Under the pieces are notes generated by a model that made no database searches, was not told the DNA's origin, and worked only from the letters and a program-made list of their open reading frames with translations. Shown here in pieces: positions 24,730-35,851 of a stretch of 64,000 nt of DNA. The position numbers and the translations under genes are program-made. Position 1 is the stretch's first letter, and each line of letters opens with the position of its first letter. Origin of the DNA: Datura wrightii (Eukaryota; Streptophyta; Magnoliopsida; Solanales; Solanaceae); the NCBI GenBank assembly GCA_035772735.1, contig JASDFA010000003.1, forward strand, positions 103,651,001 to 103,715,000. Direction: 5' to 3'.

Positions 24730-27640
24730 CTAAGGTTCATCCATGTAAGTGATCTCAGCCAGGTTGATTTCTTCAGACACATCTAAGTACCTTTCAACCC
24801 GTTGAACATTCACTTTACACCTCAGCCCATTTTCTCCTTCAAGCTCAATAGCTCCATTTGAAAAGACTTGGGATACCTTAAATGGACCCGACCACTTGGA
24901 TTTAAGCTTCTCGGGAAACAACTACAATCTAGAGTTGAACAATAGCACCCAATCTCCCAAAGCAAATTGGTTATGCAAAATCTTTTCATCATGGTAGTGC
25001 TTCATTCAAGCCTTGTGTATGGATACATTTTAATAGTCCTTCATCCTAAACTCATCCAATTTATTAAGGTTTTTCCACATGCAGGCAACCTTTCCCCAAT
25101 CAAAGTTAAAAATCTGCAGTGCCCAAATGCTTTATGCTCCAACTCTACTGGTAGAGGGCAAGCATTACCAAAGAGTAGTTGATAAGATGACATTCCAATT
25201 GGTGTTTTGTATGTCGTCCAGTATGCCTAAAGGGCGTCATCTAGTTTCCACACCTAATATGTTCTATTGGCATTGACTATTTTTATCAACGTGTACATAA
25301 TCTCTTAGCTGGATACTTTTGCTTTGCCACTAGTTTGAGGATGAAAAGGGATAGCAATTTTATTCTTCACACCATACTTTGCTAGAAAGGCACTGAACAA
25401 TCGATTGCAAAAGCAGGAATCTCCGTGCTATGATAGCTTTAGGGGTGCCAAACCATTAAAAATTATTCTTATTCAAAAATGCTAACACACTTCTCCACTC
25501 ATTGTTAGGAAACGCCACTACTTCTACCCACCTAGGCACGTAGTCTACAACCACAAGAATGTTAGTATTCCCATAGGAGCTCACGAATGGTCACATGAAG
25601 TTGATCCCTTACACATCAAATAGTTCTACCTCTAGAATCGGTGTCAAATGGAGCTCATGTCGCCTTGTGATACTTCTGGATCAGTGGTATTGGTCAAAAT
25701 TCTTGACAAAGTTATGAGCATCGTGATGGATAGTGGGCTAGTATAACCCACATTGTAAAACTTTTGTAGCAGTCCTTACACTCCCATAATGGTCTACAAC
25801 TGGTGAAGAATGACATGCCTTAAGGATGGGTATCATCTCAACCTTCGGGACATATCAGCGAATCATGCCATTAGCACAAATGCAGAAAAGATATGGTTCA
25901 TCCCAATAGAATTTGCAGACGTCATATATAAACTTTTTCTTTTAATGGAAGTTCAAACTTTCAGGAATGACATTGCTGGCCAAGTAGTTAGCAAGTCCAC
26001 AAACCAAGGTATCATGTCATGGAAAGCAACTAAGAAGCACTCATCAGGGAAAGCATCATCTATATCCTTATCTCCACCCAACCTACCATCTACCTCTAAA
26101 CTAGAAAGATGATCGACCACCTGATTGTCGCATCCTCTCCTATCCTTCAACTTCAAAGTCGAACTCTTGGAGCAAAAGTACCCACCTAATAAGACTCGAT
26201 TTTGCGTCCTTCGTTTCATAAGATATCTACTGCATGGTCAGTGTGTACCAACACCTTAGTCCCTAACAAGTATACTCGGAATTTCTCAAATGCAAACACT
26301 ATATCAAGCAACTCTTGCTATGTAATCATGTAATTGGCTTGAGCATCATTCAGGGCCTTTCTGGCATATCTATATATTATCAAATATCTTTTCTCTCCTT
26401 TTCCCAAGGACCACATCTAATGCCACACCACATGCATCACACATTAATTCAAATGGCCTTGACCAATCTAATGTACTGATGATCGATGTTGATATAAGCT
26501 TCTCTTTCAGCTCAAGGAAATCCCTCATACATGCATTGTAAAAATTGAATTTTTCATTCTTTTCCAACAACCGAAATAGAGGATAAACCACCTTGGTATG
26601 TCTTTGATAAACCGTCGATAAAAGCTTGCATGACCCAAAAAAACTCTGAATGCCTTTCACAGTCTTTGGAGGAGGTAAATGAGATAAGGCTTCAATATTT
26701 GCTTGGTCTACTTCTATACCCTTCTCGGATATTTTGTGCTTGAGCACAATGCCTTTTTTACCATGAAATGGCACTTCTCCCAGGTAAGAACCAAGTTCAT
26801 TTCTGCCCACCATTTCAACACCTCATTCAAATGAGCCAAGCATTCTTCAAATGAATTTCCCATAATGGAGAAATTGTCCATGAAGACTTCCATGGTATCC
26901 TCTATAATATCTGAGAAAATTGACATCAGGTATATTTTGAATGAAGCTAGAGCATTACAAAGCTCGAACGACATCCTTTTAAATGAAAATGTTCCATAGG
27001 GACATGTAAAGGTGGTTTTCTCTTGATCTTCTAAGGCAATCAGAATCTGATTGTGTCTCAAATATCCATCCAAAACTAGTAATACTCCTTCCTGGCCAAT
27101 CGATCTAGCATCTGATCAATGAATGGGACCAAAAAATGATACTTCTTGGTTAGAGTTTAGCATATGATAGTCCATACCCACCGTCCATCTAGGTACTGGT
27201 CGTGTTGCTATCAACTTATCTTTCCCATTTGGAACCACAGTGATTCCCCCTTTCTTAGGCATACAATGGACCGGCTCACCCAACTGCTATCAGCTATCAG
27301 GTATACAATCCCTGTGTCTAACCATTTGATGATCTCTTTCATAACCACTTCTTGAATCAGTGTATTTAGACGCCTTTAATGCTCAACAGAGGGATTGCAA
27401 TCTTCTTCAAGGTTGATATTATGAGTGCTTATGCCGGAGGTATGCCAATAAAGTAGGCTATAGTCCAACCTATTGTCTGGACATGCTTCTTTAATACTTC
27501 CAAGAGTGCCTCCACTTTTTGTTCATTGAGTTTAGCAAAGATGATTATATGCAATGTTTTGCTCAACCCGATATACGCATACATCAAATGAGCAAGCAAC
27601 AATTTTATCTCTAAGATTGGCAGTATGAGGATTTATGGAT
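24730..27640 (-). pseudogene. pol of J: RT, RNase H and integrase (Athila type)
   Basis: RT lies at about 27240-26700. It shows DGYLRHNQILIALEDQEKTT and CPYGTFSFKRM, then the active site as VFMDNFSIMGNS, with the last Asp of FMDD replaced by Asn. The connection and RNase H start follow at about 26813-26370 (KHKISEKGIEVDQANIEAL; FELMCDACGVALDVVLGKR). More RNase H follows at about 26219-25953 (LKDRRGCDNQVVDHLSSLE). Integrase occupies about 25780-24730, ending in LKSKWSGPFKVSQVFSNGAI, the characteristic C-terminal fold of Athila/Tat integrases. Many stops and frame breaks are present. It has no chromodomain, as expected for this lineage. Confidence 0.85.
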
Positions 27641-28370
27641 GTGATGGTGGAGTTGTCCGATTCTTCAGATCAAGGCCAAGCTTATTTAGTTGGAAGAAAT
27701 AGGACCCCAAACCTTTTATTGTAAGAAATACCTCTTTTAGCCCTTCACTTCCTTTGCCATCAATATTCATGTGAAAGCCTTCTAGCATATCCTTGAAGAA
27801 TACTCTTCTACCCCCCCCCCCCCCGATATCTTCCTCATCGACATTGTTTTGAATTGGGGTGGTATCTTCCTTAATCGGCTCTTGGGTCAGCATGCTTGCG
27901 CTTGATTCCATTTAAGATGCTAACGAGTTCATTCTCTCCTCTAGACGAATGATGGAAACTTCATGGTCCTTCACCATTTGGGTGAGGTCTAGAAGATCAC
28001 CTTTAGCCTCCTGAATCCCTGAATCAGTTGAAACAGCTCATTCTAGAACTACTTTAAGCATTTTTTCAATTCGGGAGTATTTAGACTCTTCGCTCCCCTA
28101 ACTACTTGACTCAGTTGTGCAGTCATAGTTTCGACCTTGATTCTCATCAAAAGGATACCAATAACCTTGGTTGGCCTATTGGTACCTCGGAACAAAACAA
28201 ATCATATACTTTTCTAACAACTCCATTTGCTTCATTACTACTATTAATATAGAATCTTTTCTCACCTCCCTTTGACACATTTCATCCATCAATTGGAGAT
28301 ATCCAGCATAAGAAGACACCTCGAAGTTTCAGATTAGTCTTTCAAAGGGGCTCACCTTCACACCCCTAAT
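27641..28370 (-). pseudogene. gag C-terminal region of J
   Basis: The minus strand carries a frame at 27911-27633 (MESSASMLTQEPIKEDTT…) ending in KGLGSYFFQLNKLGLDLKN. Upstream text at 28330-27920 is the coiled-coil-like gag tail (LMDEMCQREVRKDS, MVKDHEVSIIRLEERMNSL). Stops occur at about 28160 and 28120. The capsid-type gag domain upstream is missing. Confidence 0.6.
27811..27824. repeat. C14 homopolymer
   Basis: Fourteen consecutive C residues encode a GGGGG run on the minus strand in the gag tail of J. The length may be an assembly artefact. Confidence 0.9.
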
Positions 28371-28437
28371 CGATCAACAAAACTAACAAATAATACAAAA
28401 ACAACAGAACATGCTTAACTAGTTCAAATCAACAAAC

Positions 28438-28442
28438 AACTA
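28438..28442. repeat. Target-site duplication of K (AACTA), left copy
   Basis: AACTA at 28438-28442 is repeated exactly at 38309-38313, immediately outside the two LTRs. Confidence 0.93.
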
Positions 28443-28767
28443 TGTAATACCTCGGAAGTGCCTAAGACTGGACCCGTAATTTAAAAATGGAAGTTGGAAG
28501 AATCTGGGAAATTTTCCATAGAACGGGTCACCTAATGGAACGTTGGTACAACCAATGACCCATGGGAAGCGTCTATGATAAATTTTGGGTCACGTAATGA
28601 CCCATTGTTTGATACCATGAGTCGTCATTTGAGGCCGTAGGGAGAATGGTCCTTAGCCTGAGAGGAAGTAATGGGTCATGGGATGATCCATCGTGAGCTA
28701 TAATGGATCATGGTGACAAACTGTAGGAAGGAGTATTAAAACCTCCTGTCAAGGTAGCGGAAGGAAA

Positions 28768-28800
28768 CCACGACTCGTTGGAAGGAGGAACGAGTCGTGG
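28768..28800 (+). promoter_or_regulatory. Perfect hairpin in U3 of K
   Basis: CCACGACTCGTT (28768-28779) and AACGAGTCGTGG (28789-28800) are perfect 12-bp arms around a 9-base loop. The same hairpin is kept in the 3' LTR at 36201-36233 despite a changed loop. Confidence 0.7.
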
Positions 28801-29921
28801 TGTGGCTCGTGGGAAGGCTTGGTGCAGGAAGTTAAAGGGGAAACAACGGACGATATGAAGGACCATTATCTGAAGCGATGACTCATTCTGTTGAGTCCTG
28901 GGAATAGAATCTGAGAAAGTGAAGTAGGCAGTGGGTGCAACGGTTGGATACCATGAGTCATGGTATCAAGGAACGACTCCTTAGATTGTCTGTGGTCTCA
29001 TGCAATGCAGAATTTTTAGGAAATTTGTTAAGGGCATTTTCATCATTTCTAAGTCCTAGGGTCCTAAATTACGTTGTTTAAGGCTAGAACTGCAGTGTTT
29101 TATGAGGGTAAAACCTATCCTAGGATCATTCATATCCATTCATGTATATTGAAGGGGTTTAGGAGGTGATCAAGTAAGAGTTCTTCAAGTTTTCCTTCAA
29201 TCCTTAATTGGGCTTTCAAGGAGTGATAGAATCTTATATTCCCCATGTATGTAGGGTTATGAATGGGTGAATCCTTTCACACCCATGCCCAATCTCTCTC
29301 TAAATCATCGATTTTCTATGTCAATTCTAAGAGGTTTTAACACAATGCCTGAAATTCTTACATGGGTATGATTTAAATATATTTCTACCATTGAATTATG
29401 ATTCATGGGCAAGGTTTACATCGTTTTCAATTAAAATCATGTTTCAAGCTTTATAAATAAAAATGCCCATCTATGAGAAAATCATGAAAGTTGAGATTTA
29501 TGATGAATGTTCAAGTATGATGAGATATTATTCATGAAAAGCATGTTATCAAGTTACCCATGTTTATAATCATGTTTTCAATGTGAATTGAGTATTTTCA
29601 AGCATGTTAAAGTATTGTGCAATGCCCACTTGTTGAAATATGATTTATGTTTTCCTGAATTAAGCTTACCGCATGGTTTTGGAGCGAAGACTCCCAATTA
29701 TTTTTCAGCTTGTGGTATTGTTAGAGCTAAAAGCTTCTCCTATGCATAATTTCATATTTGAGATGTATTTCATTATTGAGCTTCATCAATAGACGATGGT
29801 GAGCTTCGTTGAAAAATGATGGAAGCACATGCATGTTTTTGGGAGTAGTGTCTAGCACCGAGTAGGCTAAGGGTCTATCACCCTATGTCTCAGAACTACA
29901 TGACAACATAGAATATTACTT

Positions 29922-29934
29922 ACACACGCACACA

Positions 29935-29974
<40 letters not shown>

Positions 29975-29992
29975 TATATATATATATATATT
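29922..29992. repeat. (CA)n/(TA)n compound microsatellite in the K 5' LTR
   Basis: A CA run interrupted by one CG and one TA is followed by a TA run. It sits where P has its TA run. Confidence 0.95.
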
Positions 29993-30209
29993 AGTTTGGG
30001 ACATCCCTTGTGAGCTATTCCCTACCTAGATTAGGTCCCGAGCTTGATATTGATATCATGGTATCGTCCTTAGCCCTGGCAAGGCTTTGGACGGCTCTTC
30101 CCACTTTAGTGTGATAGTTGGGGCCATGTAAGCTCTATCGTGGTATGTTGGTTAAAAGATGAGTCTCCCATTGTTCCTCATGATTTGACTTATGCTTATT
30201 CATCAATCA

Positions 30210-30211
<2 letters not shown>

Positions 30212-30271
<60 letters not shown>
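30212..30271. repeat. (AT)30 microsatellite in the K 5' LTR
   Basis: This is a long pure AT run after 'CATCAATCATG'. The 3' LTR has only a short run at 37639-37651. Confidence 0.95.
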
Positions 30272-30273
<2 letters not shown>

Positions 30274-30930
30274 TATAAAGCATGTTTGACTCAATGTTCA
30301 GCTTTATTTATGATTATTAGATTCAAGCTTTGGGTCAATAAATTCAGTTATGATGTTATGTTATGTTGAGAACATGATTTCAGAGAAATAGCATGCAAGC
30401 CCTGCTCTAAGATTCTATTTATTTTTGTTTTATGTTATGCATGTTTTACACGATTTACTTATCTAAGCATTTTTACATACCTTGCATACTCATTACGTTT
30501 CACGTACTGATGACATACTCTATGTTGTATTATTTCATGATACAGGACCCGGCTCTCAAACTCAGCCCCGTTTGTAGCTAGCCTTTCAGAGTTAGCATCC
30601 TACCCTTGTGGTCAGTCCTCATCTCTCGAGGACCATGCTTATTAGATTTCTCTATGTATTTTTAGTTTTCAACTTTATCGAGTTAGTTGGGGGTCTTTTC
30701 CCATCAACTCATCAGTCTTGGAGGCTTTTCAAACAAAAAGGGTGTATTCAGCTTCAGATTGTGATGGTCTAATGTTTTATTTATTTTAGACTTCCGCTAA
30801 GATTATCATGTTAATCCTTCTATTTTATTGATTGAGTTAGATGTATGTTAATGCCATGGGTCCACTTAGGGTCTCTCGGGGTTCCTTGTTCCATGTCACG
30901 ATCTAGGCCTCCATTTGGGTCATGACAAAC

Positions 30931-30943
30931 TTGGTATCACAAC
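30931..30943 (+). other. Primer-binding site of K
   Basis: TTGGTATCACAAC lies three bases after the LTR. It corresponds to the iMet-type TTGGTATCAGAGC with mutations in its 3' half. Confidence 0.8.
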
Positions 30944-31119
30944 AAGGTTTGAAATATCCTGGGGTGTCTGAAAGCCGTATTAAGTAGAGTCTTTTCATGG
31001 GTGTGAAGCACACCACACTTATGATGACGAGGCTATGAGACATTTAGGAAATGTTCCCTTCTTTCATGATCAAATGTCTCCCTATCCTTCTAATTCATTC
31101 TATTCGCAATTCCAGAATC

Positions 31120-32210
31120 ATGGCTCCCTACAGAGTGAATGGTAGGAGGAATAGGAACTGAAACATCCACGAGAATGGCAACGGAGATGGGCACCAACAA
31201 GCCCCAGCAATCCAGGAGCATAATGCACCGGAGCCGGTTGCCTATGCTGAATTTACGGCAACTATTCAAATGCTCGTGCAGGCCTTGATCGCTCAGGTCA
31301 ATCAGCAGGCAATTGCACATGTCCCGCAAAATGGATATTTGGTGGTGGGTCGAGTCAGGGATTTCTTGAGAATGAACCCGCCAGAGTTCCTCGGGTCAAA
31401 AGTAGATGAGGACCCACATGAGTTCATTGATGAGATTGTGAAGATCACCCAAGAAATGGGGGTGAATGGAGTTGAGTGAGGGGAATTGGCCTCATACCAG
31501 TTTAAAGGGGTTGCACACATCTGGTTTCGACAATGCAAAGATAGTAGGGTCACCGAAGCAGGCCATACCACTTGGGAGGAGTTTCATGTTGCGTTCCTAG
31601 ATCGGTTCTTCCCTCGTGAGATGACGGAGTTGAAGGTAGCTGAGTTTGTGAATCTTAAGTAAGGTACAATGACGGTGTAGGAGTATGCCCTCGAGTTCAC
31701 TCGCCTATCGAAGTACTTCCTAGAGTTAGTGGTTGATCAGAGGGTGTGGGTGAGCAGGTTTGTTCATAGTGTGGCGGACTATTTGGATGAGGATTGCAGG
31801 ACCACTATGCTCCACTAAGATATGGATTTTCCTTGGATAGTCTTGTACGCCCAGTAGATAAGGTGGCGCATATAAAGGAGAGAGAGGCCAAGAGGGCTAG
31901 ACCGATAGCTATGGGTTTTCTCAGTCGAGGTCGAGTGGTGGGCACCGACAGCAGACCCACACGAGATCTTCCGCCCTAGCATCTTCAGTGTTGAGTGTGC
32001 CATCCAGACCTAGGCACAACCAAAGAGGGTGAGCATCAAGCTCTAGGGGTCAAAGCAGCAGACTCGCAGATTCTAGAATCCTAACTTGCTTCAAATGTGG
32101 TCGGGGGCATAGGGGCCAGTGTTTGGCAAGTTCAGGTGCTTGCTTTGGGTGTGGGAAGCCTGGACACATGCTCAGAGATTGCCCAGCAGCGAGATAGATC
32201 CATGATAGGG
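31120..32210 (+). pseudogene. gag of K, with CCHC zinc knuckle
   Basis: The ATG at 31120 starts MAPYRVNGRRNRN and meets a stop after 13 codons. The frame then continues through AEFTATIQMLVQALIAQV, the conserved DPHEFIDEIVKITQEMG (about 31410-31460), a TGA at about 31478, and FKGVAHIWFRQCKDSRVTE. A CCHC knuckle ACFGCGKPGHMLRDCP is complete at about 32148-32195, preceded by a second degenerate knuckle (CFKCGRGHRGQC). Stops and one frame change make it non-functional. Confidence 0.85.
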
Positions 32211-32329
32211 GTCGAGGCCCAGCTTCCAATTCAATAGCCCTACCCGCACGCTTAGCACAACAGGGGGCAACTACTAGCATAGTTGGCGGTCAGTGCCAAA
32301 ATATATTCTATTCCTTTGCATCCCGCCAA

Positions 32330-32815
32330 GAGTAGGAGGTCTCCCTGGGTGTGGTCATTGGTATGTTGCGAGTTTTCCATCTTGATGTTTATGCTTTGTT
32401 AGATCTGGGGGCTACCTTGTCTTTTGTGACACATTATGTGGCCAGTAGTTTTGGAGTCAATCCCAAAGTCTTTTCAGAACCCTTCTCAGTCTCTACTCTA
32501 GTAGGTGATTCAGTTATAGCTATACGGGTGTATAGAGGTTGCCTTGTCTGAGTCCTTCAGAAAGTCACCTCAGCAGATCTAGTAGATTTAACCATGATCG
32601 ATTTTGTTGTTATCCTCCGCATGGATTGGTTATTTGCATTTTCTGCCTCAGTTAATTGTAGGACCCGGGCAGTAGAGTTTATATTTTTGGGTGAGTCAGT
32701 TTTAGAGTGGAAGGGTAGTTCAGTTGTGGCTGTAGGATGTTTCATTTCATACCTTAAGGCCAGAAAAATGAGCCAAAAGGTTGTGTGTACCATCTAGTTA
32801 GGGTTAAGGATGCTG
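32330..32815 (+). pseudogene. Aspartic protease of K
   Basis: The active-site strand reads VYALLDLGATLSFVTHYVA, with Leu replacing the usual Ser/Thr of D-S/T-G. Downstream landmarks are FSEPFSVSTLVGDSV, VILRMDWLFAFSASV and GCFISYLKARK. A stop at about 32550 and a frame change break it. Confidence 0.8.
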
Positions 32816-33440
32816 AGTCCGAGACCCCGACTATCCAGTCACTTCCAATGATATGTGAGTATCCAGAGGTCTTTCTAGATGATCTATCGGAAATCCCTCC
32901 CAAGCGGGAGACTGATTTTGGTATTGACCTTCTTTCTGACACGCAGTCTATATCTATTCCTCCCTAAAGAATGGCTAGTTCATCATCAAGAACAAGTATC
33001 CTCTACCCAGGATTGATGATTTATTTGACAAGCTTTAGGGTGCCAAGTGTTTTCCGAAGATAGATCTCAGATCCGGATACCATTAACTCAGAGTTCGGGA
33101 GAGTGACATCCCAAAGACAGCCTTTAGGATGTGGTATGGTCATTATAAGTTTGTAGTTATGTATTTTGGGATAATGAGTGCTCCTGCAACATTTAAGGAC
33201 TTGATGAATAGGGTGTTCAAGCTATACATGGATATGTTCGTGATTGTGTTTATTGATGACATCTTGATATACTCTCGGAGCGAAGAGGAGCATGCCGCTC
33301 ATTTGAGAGTGTGGTGCTATAGACCCTTAAATATCACAAATTATATGCCAAATTTAGCAAGTGTGAGTTTTGGTTGAACTCCATGGCGTTTTTGGTCCAT
33401 GTGGTATCAAGTGAGATATAAAGGTGGACTCTTAGAAGAT
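32816..33440 (+). pseudogene. Reverse transcriptase of K
   Basis: The region starts with EYPEVFLDDLSEIPPKRETD (linker), then broken text for PRIDDLFDKL and KIDLRSGYH near 33015-33080. An open stretch follows at 33129-33377 with YFGIMSAPATFKDLMNRVF and FVIVFIDDILIYS. The active-site FIDD is intact. A frameshift follows at about 33315. Confidence 0.85.
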
Positions 33441-34160
33441 AGAAGCGATGAAGAATTGTCCTACACCGGTGAATCCTTTGAATATTTGGAGCTTCTTAGG
33501 TTTAGCCAGCTACTATCAGAGATTTTTTGAAAGTTTCTCATCCATTGCAGCACTCTTGACCAAATTGACCCAAAAGAAGGTGAAATTCCAATGGTCGGAG
33601 GCTTGTGAGAAGAGCTTCCAAGAGCTGAAGGCTCGACTTACCTCAACACCGGTGTTAACTCTACTCGAGTGTACCGATGGCTTCATGGTGTATTGTGATG
33701 CTTCATGGATCAGACTTGGGTGTGTATTGATGCAACACAGAAAAGTTTTATATGCCTCTAGACAGCTAAAAGTTCATGAAAAGAATTACTCGACCCAAAA
33801 TCTTTTATTGGCCGCGGTGGTATTCGCCTTGAAGATATGGAGAAATATTTTGTATGGGGTCCACTTGGATGTGTTTACGGACCATAAGAGTTTAAAATAT
33901 GTGTTTACCTAGAAAGATCTCAATATTCGGCAAAGGAGGTGGTTGGAGCTACTCAAGGACTATGATATGAGTGTCCTTTACCATCCGGGTAAGGCCAATG
34001 TAGTAGCAGACGCACTTAGTAGACTCTTTATGGAGAGTGTGTCACATATGGATGAAGAGAAGAAGGAGCTAGTGAGGGATGTGCATCGACTCGAAAGGTT
34101 GGGATTTTGGTTGGTTGACTAGATCGATGGCGGTGTTATTGTTCAGAAAGGATCAAAATC
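33441..34160 (+). pseudogene. RNase H and linker of K
   Basis: The frame at 33448-33912 reads the connection (NIWSFLGLASYYQRFFESFS) and the RNase H core (FMVYCDASWIRLGCVLMQ, YASRQLKVHEKNY, DVFTDHKSLKYV). A TAG ends it at about 33910. The same frame then continues with LLKDYDMSVLYHPGKANVVA DALSRL (written with a break) and another TAG at about 34120. Confidence 0.85.
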
Positions 34161-34164
34161 GTCT

Positions 34165-35600
34165 TTGGTGACTGATGTAAAAGCTAGACAAGATGAGGAC
34201 CCAATTTTGGGAAAGTTGAAGGAATCCATTCAGAATCAGAGGGTGGAGGTCTTCTCCAAATGGGGAGATGGTGTGCTTCGGTACCAGGGTCACTTATGTG
34301 TTTCGGATGTTGATGATTTGAGGAGCCGGATGTTGCACGAGGCTCATGGATCTAGGTATTCTATCCATCCGGGTGCCACCAAGATGTACCGTAACTTACG
34401 GGAAGTCTATTGGTGGAATGGCATGAAGAAGGACATCGCGGAGTTTTTGGCTAAGTGCCTAAACTCTCAGAAAGTGAAGGTCGAGCACCAGAGATCGGGG
34501 GGTGTGCTTCAGGATATTAGTATTCCTCCTTGGAAATGGGATGAAATAAATATGAACATCACAGGGTTGCCTCGCACTACAGGACAATATGAATATATTT
34601 GCGTTGTGGTAGATAGGTTGACCAAGGCCACTCATTTCTTATCGGTCAAAACCACAGATTCGATAGAGGATTATGCCAAACTATATATTCGGGAGCTAGT
34701 TCGATTGCGTGGAGTTCCCTTATCCATCATCTCAGACAGAGCTACCCAATTCACCCCTCAATTTTGGAGGTCATTTCAAAATGGACTAAGTACTCAGGTT
34801 AAGCTCCGCACAACATTTCAGCCGCAAATGGATGGTCAAGGGGAGTGGACAATTCAAACTCTCGAGGACATGTTGAGAGCATGCATGATTGACTTCAAAG
34901 GTAGTTGGGATGATCATTTGCCTCTTATCGAGTTTGCCTACAATAACAACTACCATTCCAGTATTCAGATGGCTCCATTTGAGGCTCTATATTGGTGGAG
35001 ATGCAGATCACCTATTGGTTGTTTTGAGGTTGGTGAAGCTGTAATGATAGGACCAAATTCAGTTCATGAGGCTATGGAAAAGGCTCAACTCATATGGGAT
35101 AGGTTGAAAACAGCTCAAAGTCTCCAAATGTCCTATGCCGATGTGATAAAGAGAGAATTGGAGTTCGAAGTGGATGATTGGATATTTTTAAAGGTGTCTC
35201 CCATGAAGGGAGTGATGAGGTTTGGAAAGAAAGGGAAACTCATCCCTCGTTATGTTGGCCCCTACCAGATTGTTAGACGGGTTGGCAAGGTGGCATATGA
35301 ATTAGAGTTTCCCTTAGAATTAGCTTCTGTGCGTCCTGTATTCCATGTATTGCTCCTAAAGAAGTGTTTAGGTGATCCATCTCTATTTGTCAAGGTGGAT
35401 AGTGTCGGGGTGAAAGACAACCTTAGTTTTGAGGAGGTTCCGGTGGAAATACCGGATCATCAAGTTTAAAGGCTAAGGAACAGCGAAGTAGCTTCAGTCA
35501 AAGTGTTATAGAGGAATCACCTTGTTGAAGGAGCTAGTGGGAAGCCGAAGCAGATATGATTTCTAGATACCCACATTTATTCTCTACCACTCAGTTCGAG
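34165..35600 (+). pseudogene. Integrase and chromodomain region of K
   Basis: An uninterrupted 434-codon frame (34165-35469) covers the integrase. The N-terminal zinc-binding region keeps both His (HEAHGSRYSIHPGATK), but CxxC is degraded (CLNSQ). The first core Asp is replaced: the strand reads INMNITGLPRT. The second Asp (IISDRATQFTPQFW) and the Glu (GQGEWTIQTLEDMLRAC) are visible. The C-terminal part reads GKLIPRYVGPYQIVRRVGKV. After a stop at 35467 the chromodomain text follows (SEVASVKVL, stop, RNHLVEGAS) to about 35585. Despite its length the frame encodes an inactive enzyme and is not a host gene. Confidence 0.88.
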
Positions 35601-35838
35601 CTTGAGGTATCAGTTTTTGCCCTAAAACTCTATTTAGTTTTCATGTTCCGTTCATGTGCCCCAGTATCTTTCATATAGATGGATGTGTATATGATTCGTG
35701 AATTCAGTTTAGCTATGTAGTTTGAATTGGAGTTAGTCATTCCGTCAATTTTCTACTTAAATGATTAGTATTTGAGTATGATGATTGCATTTCTCTATTT
35801 TTTGTATATTTTCCAACATTCGAGGACGAAATGTTCCC

Positions 35839-35851
35839 AAGCGGGAGATAT
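35839..35851 (+). other. Polypurine tract of K
   Basis: AAGCGGGAGATAT lies directly before the 3' LTR, matching AAGAGGGAGATAA in H and AAGGGGGAGATAT in P. Confidence 0.85.

Larger units (their letters stand above)
23637..28442 (-). mobile_element. Element J: Athila-like element with pol, interrupted by chromovirus K
   Basis: On the minus strand, starting at K, the order is: 5' leader, gag C-terminal part, pol (RT, RNase H, integrase), the linker GGCACTTCTTGGGAGGCAAC (about 24693-24674), then a non-coding part with hairpins and TATA. It stops at about 23637, where it meets integrase fragment I. J is the only Athila-like element in the window with a recognisable pol. A 38-bp piece of its 5' end lies beyond K (38309-38346), next to LTR N. 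The N-terminal half of gag is missing on both sides of K, so it was deleted before K arrived. Confidence 0.8.
28443..30927 (+). repeat. 5' LTR of K
   Basis: It starts TGTAATACC and ends CATGACA. It contains a perfect 12-bp-arm hairpin at 28768-28800, CA/TA microsatellites at 29922-29992 and an AT run at 30212-30271. The shared 'GACATACTCTATGTTGTA' block is near 30510. Confidence 0.93.

Noticed and set aside
27811..27824. C14 run as a G-quadruplex or functional site
   Set aside because: It is a single homopolymer inside a decayed gag tail, and may even be a base-calling artefact.
34165..35469. Longest clean ORF (434 codons) as a host gene
   Set aside because: It is the integrase region of K, placed between RNase H and chromodomain inside matched LTRs, with a degraded zinc-binding motif and a lost catalytic Asp.
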